Origin: an uncultured Bacteroidia bacterium
Lineage (GTDB): Bacteria > Bacteroidota > Bacteroidia > Bacteroidales > UBA932
DNA: 64,000 nt
NCBI GenBank assembly: GCA_902781705.1
Contig: CACZKE010000013.1
Location: 22,308-86,307, forward strand
Direction of reading: 5' to 3'
Of this stretch, positions 16,619-27,279 are shown piece by piece (the first letter of the stretch is position 1; the number at the start of each line of letters is the position of its first letter). The translations under genes were made by a program, and so were the position numbers. The notes under the pieces were generated by a model that was given only the letters and a program-made list of their open reading frames with translations, was not told the DNA's origin and did no database searches.

Positions 16619-16870
16619 CTACTTGCCGATCAGGCAGACAAGGATGGCGAAAAGGCAGGCACCTTCCACAAGCGCGCCGATGATGATGGCGGTGAGCCGG
16701 TAATGATCAGCCTTTTCCGGCTGGCGGGCACCGGCTTCAAGAGCGGCCTTACCGATGTTACCGATACCGAAAGCGGCGGCGATAGCGGCGATACCCGCTC
16801 CCAGGGCCGCACCGGCCTTACCGAGCGCAGCGCTGCCGACAGCCTGAAGAATCATCGTAGAGAGTAGCAT
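16619..16870 (-). CDS. atpE: ATP synthase Fo c subunit
   Basis: The 83-residue c-ring protein has two hydrophobic helices. The GAALGAGIAAIAAAFGIGNIGKAA stretch is helix 1 and the loop is RQPEKADHYR. The ion-binding carboxylate is the Glu in IIGALVEGACLFAIL of helix 2. I see no clear extra polar residues of a Na+-binding ring, so H+ coupling is the default inference. Confidence 0.95.
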   Translation of the reverse strand: MLLSTMILQAVGSAALGKAGAALGAGIAAIAAAFGIGNIGKAALEAGARQPEKADHYRLTAIIIGALVEGACLFAILVCLIGK

Positions 16871-16890
16871 AATTCTATGGTTTTAATGGT

Positions 16891-17931
16891 TTATTCTTTT
16901 TCCTCCTCAGGATGCTGTCGGCTGAGGCCGATAAACACGCTGGAGAGCATCGTAAATATATATGCTTGCAGGAACGCCACCAGGAGTTCCAAAATATCCA
17001 TGAAAACACCGAAGACAACCGCGATGACAGTCAGTCCCGAATTCATCGCTGCCCCGAGTTCCGCCGTCAGGAAAACAACCGCAACGACACCCAGGATCAT
17101 CATATGTCCCGCCAGTATGTTGGCAAAAAGCCGGACCATCAAGGAGAAAGGTTTGGTAAACATACCGATGATTTCGATCAGGGGCATCAAGGGGATGACC
17201 TTCAGGAACATCGGGACGTCCGGCCAGAAAATGTCTTTGTAATAATGCTTGTTTCCGAACAGGTTCACGGCCAGGAATGTGAACATCGCCATGGCAAAGG
17301 TGACCGCAATGTTACCGGTGATGTTAGCCCCGCCCGGGAAGAACGGGACGATTCCCAGCAGGTTGTTCACGAAGATGAAAAAGAACGCCGTAAGGAGATA
17401 AGGAGAATATCGCTTGTAATCGGGTCCCACGCAAGGTTTGATGATATCGTCTTCCACCATGGAGACAAGCATCTCGATGAGGCCGGCAAAGCCACCGGGA
17501 GCCTCCTCCCGTGCATCGTGTTTCTTGTACCAACGCGCTCCTATGAGAATCAGAAGCACCAGCACGAGACTGTTGAACATCAGACCCGCAACGTTCTTTG
17601 TTATCGAGATATCCAGGGGACGCACATCACCGTCCGGCGTCTGTTCCATAATCCTTTCTTTGTGGGTTTCCGGGTCGTGGACCAAGTAGAAACCCTCATA
17701 AGGGCCTTCTTCCAAATGACGGGAAGAAAAGACATGCCACCCTGTAGTCTTGCTATGGACGATGACAGGCAACGGGATACTTACGGGGTGACCGTTGACG
17801 GTCGTGATGTGCCATTCATAGGAATCCAGTACATGGCCATAAAGGTACTCGTCCATATCCAGCTCCTCTGCGGACAAAGGAACCGGTAATATCGACAGGA
17901 ACAAAACGGCTATGTACCTCAACCACTTCAT
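16891..17931 (-). CDS. atpB: ATP synthase Fo a subunit with N-terminal extension
   Basis: The membrane subunit that forms the ion half-channels. A signal-like helix (KWLRYIAVLFLSILPVPLSA) and a soluble extension of about 110 residues precede the six-helix core, the usual Bacteroidota form. The essential Arg is in the FSLMVRLFANILAGHMM helix. I chose the ATG at 17931, which overlaps the atpC stop as ATGA. An alternative ATG at 17943 adds four residues. Confidence 0.93.
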   Translation of the reverse strand: MKWLRYIAVLFLSILPVPLSAEELDMDEYLYGHVLDSYEWHITTVNGHPVSIPLPVIVHSKTTGWHVFSSRHLEEGPYEGFYLVHDPETHKERIMEQTPDGDVRPLDISITKNVAGLMFNSLVLVLLILIGARWYKKHDAREEAPGGFAGLIEMLVSMVEDDIIKPCVGPDYKRYSPYLLTAFFFIFVNNLLGIVPFFPGGANITGNIAVTFAMAMFTFLAVNLFGNKHYYKDIFWPDVPMFLKVIPLMPLIEIIGMFTKPFSLMVRLFANILAGHMMILGVVAVVFLTAELGAAMNSGLTVIAVVFGVFMDILELLVAFLQAYIFTMLSSVFIGLSRQHPEEEKE

Positions 17932-18169
17932 ACTTCCACGCAAGCTTCTACCTGATTGTCATGCACTTCCACGAATCCCGAAGCGATGGAGAGGCGCTGT
18001 TCGCCGCTCTCGTTGACATAGACGATGTCGCCCTGGTCCAGGGAGGAGATCAGGGGGGCGTGGTCCTTCAGGACCTCGAACGGCGCCAGCGAGCCCGGCA
18101 GCGTCACGGCCGACACCTCCGTCTCCACGAGCGTCCCCTCGGGGGATACGATATGCAGTCTGATATCCA

Positions 18170-18170
<1 letters not shown>
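17928..18170 (-). CDS. atpC: ATP synthase F1 epsilon subunit, short form
   Basis: The 80-residue protein covers only the N-terminal beta-sandwich (SPEGTLVETEVSAVTLPGSLAPFEVLKDHAPL). It lacks the C-terminal two-helix inhibitory domain of the roughly 135-residue E. coli protein, a short form common in Bacteroidota. The start and stop overlap atpD (1 base) and atpB (4 bases). Confidence 0.94.
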
Positions 18171-19729
<1,559 letters not shown>

Positions 19730-19739
19730 TCAAAATCCG

Positions 19740-21944
19740 TCACTTCCGTCCTCCAGAAGGCAAATGTTCCAGCCAAAAGCGAAACATGGTCCGGTACAGG
19801 TGCATCGTCGTGTTCTCGCGCTCGCTGATGCCGTGGGTACGCATCGGATAGGCCATCATGGAGAACTGCTTGTCCTGTTTCACGAGTTCGTTCACCAGCA
19901 TTTCGCAGCTCTGGTAGTGGACGTTGTCATCCCCGGTGCCGTGGATCAGGAGAAGGTCCCCCTGCAGGCCGGCGGCGTGGGTAATCGGGGATCCTTCCCG
20001 ATAGCCGTCCGGATTCGTGGAAGGAAGGCCCATGTAGCGCTCCTGGTAGATGGAGTCATAGAGGAACTGCGAATAGACGCCCGCGACGGCAATTCCCACG
20101 CGGTAGATGTCCGGATACTCGAACATCAGGTGCGCGGTGGAGGATCCGCCGCCGCTCCAGCCCCAGACGCCGATGCGTTCCGGGTCCATGAACGGGAACA
20201 TCTGCTCCGCCAGACGGACCGCCTTCGCATGGTCCTGCATCGCCAGGATACCCACTTTTCCGTAGATGGATTTCCGCCATTCCCGTCCCTTGGGATTGTT
20301 CGTCCCCCGCGGGTCGATGCTCATGACGATGTACCCCTGCTGGGCCAGCAACTGATTCCAGTAGTCACCCGACCAACTGTCCTGGACGGTCGAGGAGGCC
20401 GGTTCGCCGTAGATATGGAAGATGACGGGGTATTTCTTCGCAGGGTCGAAGTCCCGGGGCTTGATCATCCAGCCGTCCAGGACGGCCTCGCCGATATCGA
20501 CCTGGAAGTATTCCCGGGTCCGGAAGCCGTAGGAGGCATAGACCTCCTTGAGCGCAGCGTTGGTTTCCAGCGTGCGGACGACCTTGTGGTCCGGAAGGGT
20601 GACCATCTCATACACCCGCGGCGTGGCGGAATTGCTGTAGGAGCACAGGGCGAACTTCGCACCCGGGGAGATATTGTAGGAATATACCCCGTGGAATCCT
20701 TCCGGCGTCACGCGCTCCGCTTTCCCCTTTCCGTCCAGCCGGCTGCGGTACAGATACTGCTCCACGGCGCTGTCCGGCGAGGCCAGGTAATAGACATAAC
20801 CGCCTTTCGTGTCGATTTCCAGCACATCGATCACATCGAACTCACCCTTGGTGATGAGGGTTTCCTTCTTCCCGTCGCGGGTTACGCGGTACAGGTGCAG
20901 CCAGCCGTCCTTTTCGCTGGTCCAGGTGAAATACTTGTTGCCGTCCAGCCAGACGATGTTGTCATGGACATTGAGGAAGGCGTCGTCATGGTCGCTGTAG
21001 AAAGGTTCCAGGGCCAGGGTCCGGACGTTGCCGTAATACACGGTGTTGGTGTTCTGGAGGCGGTTCAGCTGCTGGATCATCACCTCGTCGGTCCCGGGGA
21101 CGAACTCCATCCGGGCGATGTAGTTCTCGCGCGGGTCGCCCGGTACCGGGAACCACTCCGTCCGGGCGGTCTCCACGTCCACGACGCCCACCTGCACGGC
21201 CGAATTCGTGGTCCCGGCCTTGGGATAAGGCAGCGGGATGGTGAAGGAATAGAGCGAGTCTATGTTATTGATCATCAGGAAGGTTCCCGTTCCTTCCGTA
21301 TCGGAGTGCCAATAGGCGATCCGGTCCCCGGCCGGGTTCCAGCGCCAGCCGTCGTAGCAGCTCAGTTCCTCTTCGTACACCCAGTCGAAGTTGCCGTTCA
21401 CGAACCGGTCTCCGCCGTCGAAGGTAAGCCTCCGGCGCTCTCCGGTGGCGACGTCCTCCACATAGAGGTCGTTGTAATAGACATAGCCGAACTTGTCCCC
21501 CGCGGGCGACAGCTTCCCGTACATCATCCGGGCGGGCTCCAGGCCTTTTCCGAGCTGACGGAGCTTGCCGGAGGCAACGTCCAGGAGCCAGTAGTCGCCC
21601 CGGGTGTTGCGCCGCCAGACCCTACGGGAGTTCGTGTAAATCACCAGCTTCGTGCGGTCCTCCGACCATTCGTACCCCTGCATCCGGAGTGGACGCTCCG
21701 CCCCTTCCGGGATGAAGGCCGACGCGGGGACGACGACCGTCTCCGCAAGCGTGGCAGCATCCACGCGGACCAGGCCGTCCGCCGTGAAGGCGGAGTAGGA
21801 GCGGCCGTCCTCCAGCCACGTGGGCTGCGGGACGCCCCGGGCGCGGAACGTGCCTTTGACGTAAATGTCTTCGAGGGTGATTTCAGGCTGGGCCTGCAGC
21901 GCCGTGGTCATGCATAGCAGCGCAAGAAGGACAAGGTGCCTCAT
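19740..21944 (-). CDS. Secreted dipeptidyl peptidase IV-like S9 peptidase
   Basis: A serine peptidase of family S9 that probably removes X-Pro (or X-Ala) dipeptides in the periplasm. The 734-residue protein has a signal peptide (MRHLVLLALLCMTTALQAQ), an N-terminal DPPIV beta-propeller to about residue 460, and a C-terminal alpha/beta-hydrolase domain. The nucleophile S597 lies in GWSGGG; Asp in the GTGDDNVH loop and a late His complete the triad. The propeller WVYEEELS motif marks the DPP4 subfamily. The ATG at 21944 is 10 bases after the dacB stop. Confidence 0.93.
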   Translation of the reverse strand: MRHLVLLALLCMTTALQAQPEITLEDIYVKGTFRARGVPQPTWLEDGRSYSAFTADGLVRVDAATLAETVVVPASAFIPEGAERPLRMQGYEWSEDRTKLVIYTNSRRVWRRNTRGDYWLLDVASGKLRQLGKGLEPARMMYGKLSPAGDKFGYVYYNDLYVEDVATGERRRLTFDGGDRFVNGNFDWVYEEELSCYDGWRWNPAGDRIAYWHSDTEGTGTFLMINNIDSLYSFTIPLPYPKAGTTNSAVQVGVVDVETARTEWFPVPGDPRENYIARMEFVPGTDEVMIQQLNRLQNTNTVYYGNVRTLALEPFYSDHDDAFLNVHDNIVWLDGNKYFTWTSEKDGWLHLYRVTRDGKKETLITKGEFDVIDVLEIDTKGGYVYYLASPDSAVEQYLYRSRLDGKGKAERVTPEGFHGVYSYNISPGAKFALCSYSNSATPRVYEMVTLPDHKVVRTLETNAALKEVYASYGFRTREYFQVDIGEAVLDGWMIKPRDFDPAKKYPVIFHIYGEPASSTVQDSWSGDYWNQLLAQQGYIVMSIDPRGTNNPKGREWRKSIYGKVGILAMQDHAKAVRLAEQMFPFMDPERIGVWGWSGGGSSTAHLMFEYPDIYRVGIAVAGVYSQFLYDSIYQERYMGLPSTNPDGYREGSPITHAAGLQGDLLLIHGTGDDNVHYQSCEMLVNELVKQDKQFSMMAYPMRTHGISERENTTMHLYRTMFRFWLEHLPSGGRK

Positions 21945-21954
21945 AATGAGCAGA

Positions 21955-23448
21955 TTATAACAGGGTTTCGATAAGGCCTCCGAGGATATCACGGAGGACG
22001 CTGGTCTTGACGGCGGCGCCGCCCACCAGGATGGAGAAAACATGGGTGGGATGGCCTTCCGTGTCCAGCACGTAGCCGGAATAGCAGAGGACGCCGTCCA
22101 TGGATCCGCTCTTGAAGCGGAGGCGGGCTTTCTGCGCGGCGGGAAGTTTCGGAAGGACGGTGGCCAGCGTACCCTCGCCGGGCTGCGGCAGGCTCGTGAG
22201 GAAGGCGTCGAAGGCCTTGGAACGGGCCATCGACCGGAGATAGGCGGTCATGAAAGCCGGGGAAAGGAGGTTCTTGCGGGAAAGGCCGGAACCGTCTTCC
22301 TGATAGATACCGTCCAGCATTCCCGTGGGAATCCCGGCCTGGGCGAACAGGTCTTCCAGGACTTCGCGCGCGGCGACGCGGCAACTGTCATAGACCGCAA
22401 CCCCGCATGCCTTCTCGCCCATCTGGCGGAAGATCGCCTCCGCATAGAAGTTGTCGCTTTCCACGTTGGTCCGGCGAACGATCCGCGAAAGGACCGGAGA
22501 AAGGGAAGTACCGATCACCCGGGGACTTCCGGCCTTTTCCATGGGCACGAAATCACTCCCGCGGACATAGCCGTCCCGGTCGATGTCGGCATAGCCGCCG
22601 GAAACGTCCCAGCCGGTGCTCCGGAGGTTCTGCCAGAAATAGTAGGCGCAGGTGAGGGCTCCGTATTTGTTCGCGAAATGCTCCATCTTGGGCTTGCGGT
22701 CCGCAGCGAAAGTACCACGCAGTTCCGAATAAGGGGCCAAGTCCGTGGTGTACAGGTACAGACTGTTGCCGGTCCCCCTGGGGCCGGTCACCGAACGGTT
22801 CGTGAAATGCATCCAGGGCGTGTCGGGATAACGCTGGGCCACTTTCACGGGTTCGCCCTCCAGGGCGGCCGACACGCTGTAGTCGATGGCATTCTCATAG
22901 AAGCTCAGGGCGCTTGTTCCCGCCCCGTAATAAGTCCCGGTGTCATCGTAACCCCAGGTCGTATTCTCCAGATGGCCCTCGTACGCCCGGCCGTCACCGA
23001 TGATCCGGCCGTCGATCCGCGATATCCCGGCTTGCTTCAGGAGGGATTTCCACCGCCAGAACAGGGCGTCGGGCTTGACGGCCATGGTATCCACCACGCC
23101 GATGGTGGGGTCTCCCCCGCCTACGATGTACACATCCCCATGCAGGGTGCCGTCCTCCACGGTGCCGGTATAGCCGATGCCCGTCTCGAAACGGAAACCG
23201 TCACCCAGCGCATGCAGGGCCGTCCCCGTGGTCACGAGTTTCATGTTCGACGCCGATACCATCCGCCGCTGCGCCTCCCTTTGGGCCAGCACGTTCCCCT
23301 TCATATCCTGCACCATCACGCCCACGAGGGCGCTCCTGAGCGGTTCCCGCCCCGCTGCCTGGTCCACTTTCTGCTGGAGTGTTGTCTGCGCCTGCACCGT
23401 CACGCAGGCCATGAGGGCGCATAATGCCCCGATCCATCTGATTCGCAT
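21955..23448 (-). CDS. dacB: PBP4-type D-Ala-D-Ala carboxypeptidase/endopeptidase
   Basis: An S13-family penicillin-binding protein that trims or cleaves peptidoglycan peptides. Length 497 with a signal peptide (residues 1-21). The active-site motifs are S67-N-M-K70 (SxxK), SDN in ESDNFYAE, and KSG near the C-terminus in place of the more common KTG. The ATG at 23448 is only 4 bases after a perfect -7 box, so the mRNA is probably leaderless. Confidence 0.93.
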   Translation of the reverse strand: MRIRWIGALCALMACVTVQAQTTLQQKVDQAAGREPLRSALVGVMVQDMKGNVLAQREAQRRMVSASNMKLVTTGTALHALGDGFRFETGIGYTGTVEDGTLHGDVYIVGGGDPTIGVVDTMAVKPDALFWRWKSLLKQAGISRIDGRIIGDGRAYEGHLENTTWGYDDTGTYYGAGTSALSFYENAIDYSVSAALEGEPVKVAQRYPDTPWMHFTNRSVTGPRGTGNSLYLYTTDLAPYSELRGTFAADRKPKMEHFANKYGALTCAYYFWQNLRSTGWDVSGGYADIDRDGYVRGSDFVPMEKAGSPRVIGTSLSPVLSRIVRRTNVESDNFYAEAIFRQMGEKACGVAVYDSCRVAAREVLEDLFAQAGIPTGMLDGIYQEDGSGLSRKNLLSPAFMTAYLRSMARSKAFDAFLTSLPQPGEGTLATVLPKLPAAQKARLRFKSGSMDGVLCYSGYVLDTEGHPTHVFSILVGGAAVKTSVLRDILGGLIETLL

Positions 23449-23452
23449 ACCG

Positions 23453-23481
23453 CAAAGATACCGATAAAATTCGTACCTTTG
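23453..23481. promoter_or_regulatory. Divergent dacB/galE promoter
   Basis: A leftward TATCTTTG (23453-23460) serves dacB and a rightward TACCTTTG (23474-23481) serves galE, 13 bp apart. Both fit the -7 consensus. The galE leader would be about 15 bases, the dacB leader essentially none. Confidence 0.7.
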
Positions 23482-23502
23482 CATAGCTTAAACCGAGTGA
23501 AA

Positions 23503-24531
23503 ATGAAAAAGACAGTGCTTGTATCCGGCGGGGCGGGCTTCATCGGAAGCCACGTGACCGTGGAACTCATCGAGGCGGGCTACGACGTGGTGGTCGCCGA
23601 CAATTTCTCCAACTGCGACCGCACCTGTTTCGAGGGCGTGAAAAAGATCACCGGACGGGAAGACATTCCGCTGGTGGAGATGGACTTCTGCGACCGGGAG
23701 GCCGTGAAGCGGATCTTTGCCGACTATCCCATCGACGCGGTCATCCATTTCGCCGCCTTCAAGGCCGTGGGCGAGTCCGTGGAGAAGCCCCTGATGTACT
23801 ACCGGAACAACCTGACCAGTTTCCTCAACGTGCTGGAGGCCGCGCAGGAGAAGGGCGGCTGCAACGTGCTGTTCTCCTCTTCCGCCACCGTTTACGGAGA
23901 ACCCGAGGTGGTTCCCGTGACGGAAAAGACCCCGCGCAAGCCCGCCACGTCGCCCTACGGCAACACCAAGACCATGTGCGAAGACATTCTCCGCGACACG
24001 GTGAAAGCCACCGGCGGCACCGTCAAGGGCATCCTCCTCCGCTATTTCAACCCCATTGGCGCACACCCGAGCGCCCTCATCGGCGAACTTCCCCGCGGGG
24101 TTCCCAACAACCTCGTGCCGTACATCACCCAGACGGCCATCGGCAAGCGCGAGTGCCTGTCCATCTTCGGCAACGACTATCCCACCCCGGACGGCACCTG
24201 CCTCCGCGATTACATCGACATCGTAGACCTCGCCAAGGCCCATGTCTTCGCGGTCACCCGCATGATCGAAGGCAAGATGAAGGAGAACTGCGAGGTCTTC
24301 AACATCGGCACCGGCCGTCCTGTCTCCGTGCTGGAACTGGTCACCGCCTTCGAGAAGGTGAACGGCGTTCCCGTCCCGCACAAGTTCGCCCCGCGCCGTC
24401 CCGGCGACGTCACCGCCATCTGGGCCGATCCCACCCTCGCCAACGAAGAGATGGGCTGGAAGGCCACCCGTACCGTCGAGCAGACTCTCGCCGCCGCCTG
24501 GGCCTGGGAAAAGCACCTGGCCGGAAAATAA
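23503..24531 (+). CDS. galE: UDP-glucose 4-epimerase
   Basis: Interconverts UDP-glucose and UDP-galactose with bound NAD. The Rossmann motif GGAGFIGSH at the N-terminus, the catalytic Ser region FSSSATVYG, and Y-x3-K in SPYGNTKTM are intact. The 342-residue length is normal. The start at 23503 (MKKTVLVSGG) is preferred over an upstream ATG at 23479 that overlaps the -7 box. Confidence 0.96.
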   Translation: MKKTVLVSGGAGFIGSHVTVELIEAGYDVVVADNFSNCDRTCFEGVKKITGREDIPLVEMDFCDREAVKRIFADYPIDAVIHFAAFKAVGESVEKPLMYYRNNLTSFLNVLEAAQEKGGCNVLFSSSATVYGEPEVVPVTEKTPRKPATSPYGNTKTMCEDILRDTVKATGGTVKGILLRYFNPIGAHPSALIGELPRGVPNNLVPYITQTAIGKRECLSIFGNDYPTPDGTCLRDYIDIVDLAKAHVFAVTRMIEGKMKENCEVFNIGTGRPVSVLELVTAFEKVNGVPVPHKFAPRRPGDVTAIWADPTLANEEMGWKATRTVEQTLAAAWAWEKHLAGK

Positions 24532-24569
24532 CGTCCCGACCAATATACTGATACTCAGTAAATTACCTG

Positions 24570-24601
24570 AAATTCCCTGGTACATTTTCACCAGGGAATT
24601 T
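24570..24601. repeat. CCTGGT hairpin element, copy C
   Basis: A perfect 12-bp stem (24570-24581 with 24590-24601) and 8-nt loop. The flank TTATGCAAAA on the reverse strand is shared with the 106-bp MITEs, and the core closely matches the element at 42532. It lies just after galE and could act as its terminator. Confidence 0.75.
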
Positions 24602-24631
24602 TGCATAAACAATTGATAATACGATACTTAA

Positions 24632-25486
24632 ATGAGACGCAAAACCATTCTTGTCTGCATCTTTCTCGCGCTGGGGCTGTGTGCCATGGCGGCGGAGACA
24701 GTGCCGTACACCATGAAGTACAAGGGTGAAACACGGACATACTGGCTGTACGTCCCCGAGGGAGCCGACGCCGCAACGCCGCTCGTGCTGGTGATGCACG
24801 GGTATGGCGGGAAAGCCGAAGGATATTGCCCGGAAATGCTGGAAGTCGCTGAAAGGGAGGGCTTTGCCGTATGCTATCCGCAGGGCGAGAAGGATGCGAA
24901 AGGAAAGACCGGCTGGAATGTCGGATATGATGTCCAGCAGGGACTGGAACGGGATGACGTGGGGTTCGTGAAGGCCCTCGTCAGGCACCTGCAGCGGCGC
25001 CACCGCATCGGCCGGGACAACGTCTTCATGTCCGGCATGTCCAACGGCGGGGAGATGACCTACTTCATGGCCTACCGCTACCCGGACCTGTTCCGAGCGT
25101 ACGCCACGATTGCCGGACTCACCATGCAGTGGGCCTACAAGGACTGGAAGGCGAAAAAGCCCGTCCCCATCATGGAGGTCCATGGCACCGCTGACAAGAC
25201 CTCCATGTGGGAGGGCGACCCGACCGACACCGGCGGCTGGGGCGCGTATATCGCCGTTCCGCTGGCTGTCGGCTATTGGGCGGCACAGGCCCGCTGTACG
25301 CACGAGGAAACCGTCACGCTGCCGCAGAAGGGCGAACACCCGGTCGTCCTGCACCGCTATCTGGGCGGGGATGACGGCATCGAGGTCCGGCTATATGAGG
25401 TGCAGGGCGCCAAGCACAGTTGGCACCTCAAAGACATGGATACGTGCGAGGAGATGTGGGGGTTCTTCCGGCAGTATTTGAAGTAG
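24632..25486 (+). CDS. Secreted PHB-depolymerase/feruloyl-esterase-like hydrolase
   Basis: An alpha/beta-hydrolase of the CE1/LpqC group. The 284-residue protein has a signal peptide (residues 1-21), the oxyanion HGYGG at 56-60, and the nucleophile S137 in GMSNGG. Late acidic and His residues (GDDGIEV, AKHSWH) fit a triad. This group removes acyl or feruloyl groups from plant glycans, but no polysaccharide genes are adjacent, so the substrate is open. The stop codon overlaps the first bases of an interspersed repeat. Confidence 0.83.
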   Translation: MRRKTILVCIFLALGLCAMAAETVPYTMKYKGETRTYWLYVPEGADAATPLVLVMHGYGGKAEGYCPEMLEVAEREGFAVCYPQGEKDAKGKTGWNVGYDVQQGLERDDVGFVKALVRHLQRRHRIGRDNVFMSGMSNGGEMTYFMAYRYPDLFRAYATIAGLTMQWAYKDWKAKKPVPIMEVHGTADKTSMWEGDPTDTGGWGAYIAVPLAVGYWAAQARCTHEETVTLPQKGEHPVVLHRYLGGDDGIEVRLYEVQGAKHSWHLKDMDTCEEMWGFFRQYLK

Positions 25487-25512
25487 ATTCCTTCGCTTCG
25501 CTCGGAATGACA
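25485..25512. repeat. Interspersed 28-bp repeat after esterase gene
   Basis: Identical to the copy inside atpG (13256-13283). It begins within the TAG stop codon of the esterase gene and ends just before the stop of the LytTR fragment, so it has joined the 3' ends of both genes. Confidence 0.85.
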
Positions 25513-25513
25513 A

Positions 25514-25756
25514 TTATCTGTTTCCAAGTGCTTCGCGCAGGGCGGGGCGGTAGAGGTCGCTGACGGGGAGGGTGACGCCGCCTTCGAGGATGACGGAGGT
25601 GCGGGTGAATTCCCGGACGAGGGAAAGGTTCACGAGGTAGGAGCGGTGGATGCGCTGGAAGCGGCCGCCTGTTCGCTGAAAGAATCGGCCCGTTCGCTGA
25701 AAAATAAACGTTGCGGCGGGGTTCTTGATAAACCTGCCGATGCATGCATGCCCCAT
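25514..25756 (-). pseudogene. LytTR DNA-binding domain fragment
   Basis: The last 50 residues (RIHRSYLVNLSLVREF, then a LPVSDLYRPALREAL ending) match the C-terminal half of a LytTR response-regulator DNA-binding domain. The usual receiver domain and the first half of LytTR are missing. The frame closes at a stop near 25800, inside the next gene. The N-terminal part holds a short tandem duplication (FQRTGRFFQRTGGRFQR). It is probably the remnant of a regulator cut off when the adjacent lipoprotein gene was placed here. Confidence 0.6.
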
Positions 25757-25783
25757 CGTAGTGTAACTAAAACCGAAGAAGTC

Positions 25784-26827
25784 ATGAAACAGCGCTTACT
25801 CCCCCTCCTCGTAGTCCTGTCTGTCCAGGCCTGCGCCAAGGATACGATCGACAACCTCATCCCCGACAACGAAGACCCCGCCTCCACGGTAACGACCGCC
25901 GATGACTCGGCGGGCAAGGATATTACCACAGACAATGACGATGATGACGTGAACAATGCCACCTTCGAGCGGACGGTGAAAGTAACCTATAGCGGCAGTT
26001 CAGCCAGCGTGGACGGTGCAACCGACGACTTTTCCGTCAGCATCGACGGAGCCGGCGTAACCATTACGAACAACGGATCCGAGGTCGTGATCTACGAACT
26101 TTCCGGTTCCTCATCCAACGGGTATTTCAAGTTGTACGGCACCCGGAAGCAGGAGATTCTCCTCAGCGGCCTCACCCTTACCAATACCAAGGGTGCCGCC
26201 ATCAACAACCAGAGCCACAAGCGCACCTATGTGGTCGTGAAGGGCACGAACACCCTCGCCGACGGCGCCTCCTACACGGAAACGCCTGATGACGAGGACG
26301 AAAAGGCCGCCTTCTTCTCCGAGGGTCAGTTGGTCTTCAGCGGCGACGGTTCCCTGACCGTGAACGCCACCGGCAAAGCCGGCATCACCTCTGACGACTA
26401 TGTCCGCTTCATGGACGCACCCCGAGTGAAAGTCACCTCCAGCGCCGGACACGGCGTCCGGGGAAAGGAAGCCATCATCGTGAGCGACGGGACCATCGAC
26501 GTGAATGTGTCCGGAACCGGAAAGAAAGGTTTTTCCTCCGATACGCTGGTCTATTTCGGCGGCGGAGTGACCACCATCAAGACCACCGGATCCGCCGGCG
26601 AGGTCGATGGCGAACTGACCGGCGTCGCCGGCATCAAGGCCGACCTGCGCTTCGTCATGGACGACGGCACGCTCACCGTCACCAGCACCGGGACGGGTGC
26701 CAAGGGTATCAGCGGCGACAACGTGGCCTACTTCAACGGCGGAACCGTGACCGTGACGGCCAGCGGGGCCAATTATGGCAGCAGCTCGTCCGGCGGCATG
26801 GGCGGCGGTCCGGGCTGGGGCTGGTAG
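25784..26827 (+). CDS. Cthe_2159-like beta-helix carbohydrate-binding lipoprotein
   Basis: A 347-residue lipoprotein (lipobox before C17: LLVVLSVQAC) with an Asp-rich linker (DNDDDD) and a repeating beta-strand region of about 250 residues. This matches the acidic, Ca-binding parallel beta-helix family named after Cthe_2159. The C-terminus is a Gly-rich tail (GGMGGGPGWGW). In other genomes this family occurs beside VTC-domain and DUF4956 genes, as here. I chose the ATG at 25784, where the signal peptide begins. The role (cell-surface glycan or polyanion binding) is inferred. Confidence 0.78.
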   Translation: MKQRLLPLLVVLSVQACAKDTIDNLIPDNEDPASTVTTADDSAGKDITTDNDDDDVNNATFERTVKVTYSGSSASVDGATDDFSVSIDGAGVTITNNGSEVVIYELSGSSSNGYFKLYGTRKQEILLSGLTLTNTKGAAINNQSHKRTYVVVKGTNTLADGASYTETPDDEDEKAAFFSEGQLVFSGDGSLTVNATGKAGITSDDYVRFMDAPRVKVTSSAGHGVRGKEAIIVSDGTIDVNVSGTGKKGFSSDTLVYFGGGVTTIKTTGSAGEVDGELTGVAGIKADLRFVMDDGTLTVTSTGTGAKGISGDNVAYFNGGTVTVTASGANYGSSSSGGMGGGPGWGW

Positions 26828-26843
26828 GATTGGAAATATTGTG

Positions 26844-26851
26844 TATCTTTG
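26844..26851 (+). promoter_or_regulatory. Promoter -7 element of the VTC/DUF4956 operon
   Basis: TATCTTTG, exact consensus, 17 bases before the ATG at 26869. It separates the beta-helix lipoprotein from the four translationally coupled genes that follow. Confidence 0.65.
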
Positions 26852-26868
26852 CAAGATTTACAATTACC

Positions 26869-27279
26869 ATGAAACGGATACTCACCCTCATCGCCCTAGC
26901 CCTCGTCCTGGCCGTTCCGGCCCTGGGACAGACGGCGACGCCCAAGATCAACAAGAAGAACCTCGTGATCAAGGAGTGGAAGACCGACCCCAAGAGCGGG
27001 GCCAAGAGTCTGGACCATATCACGACCTTCAACGCCGACGGCAAGAAGATCGAGGAGATCGAATACAACGCATACGGCCAGAAATGGCGCAAGCGCTTCG
27101 AATACGGGGCCGACGGAAAGTGCACCAAGGAATACCTGTACAACGAGCGGAACAAGCTGGAGACCGTCCGGAAGTTCGAATACAACGAGTTCGGGCGGAA
27201 GAAGACCCAGTACAACTACGACCCCAAGGGGAAACTCGTCTCCATCAAGGTCTACGAATATCTCACCGAAGATGCCTGA
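26869..27279 (+). CDS. Small secreted YD-repeat-like protein
   Basis: A 136-residue protein with a signal peptide (residues 1-20) followed by three or four short repeats of the form FEYxxxGKxxxEYxYN. These resemble the strand motif of RHS/YD repeats. The VTC-domain gene begins inside its end (8-base overlap), so it is the first gene of that operon. Its role is unknown; a periplasmic partner of the VTC/DUF4956 system is possible. Confidence 0.72.
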   Translation: MKRILTLIALALVLAVPALGQTATPKINKKNLVIKEWKTDPKSGAKSLDHITTFNADGKKIEEIEYNAYGQKWRKRFEYGADGKCTKEYLYNERNKLETVRKFEYNEFGRKKTQYNYDPKGKLVSIKVYEYLTEDA

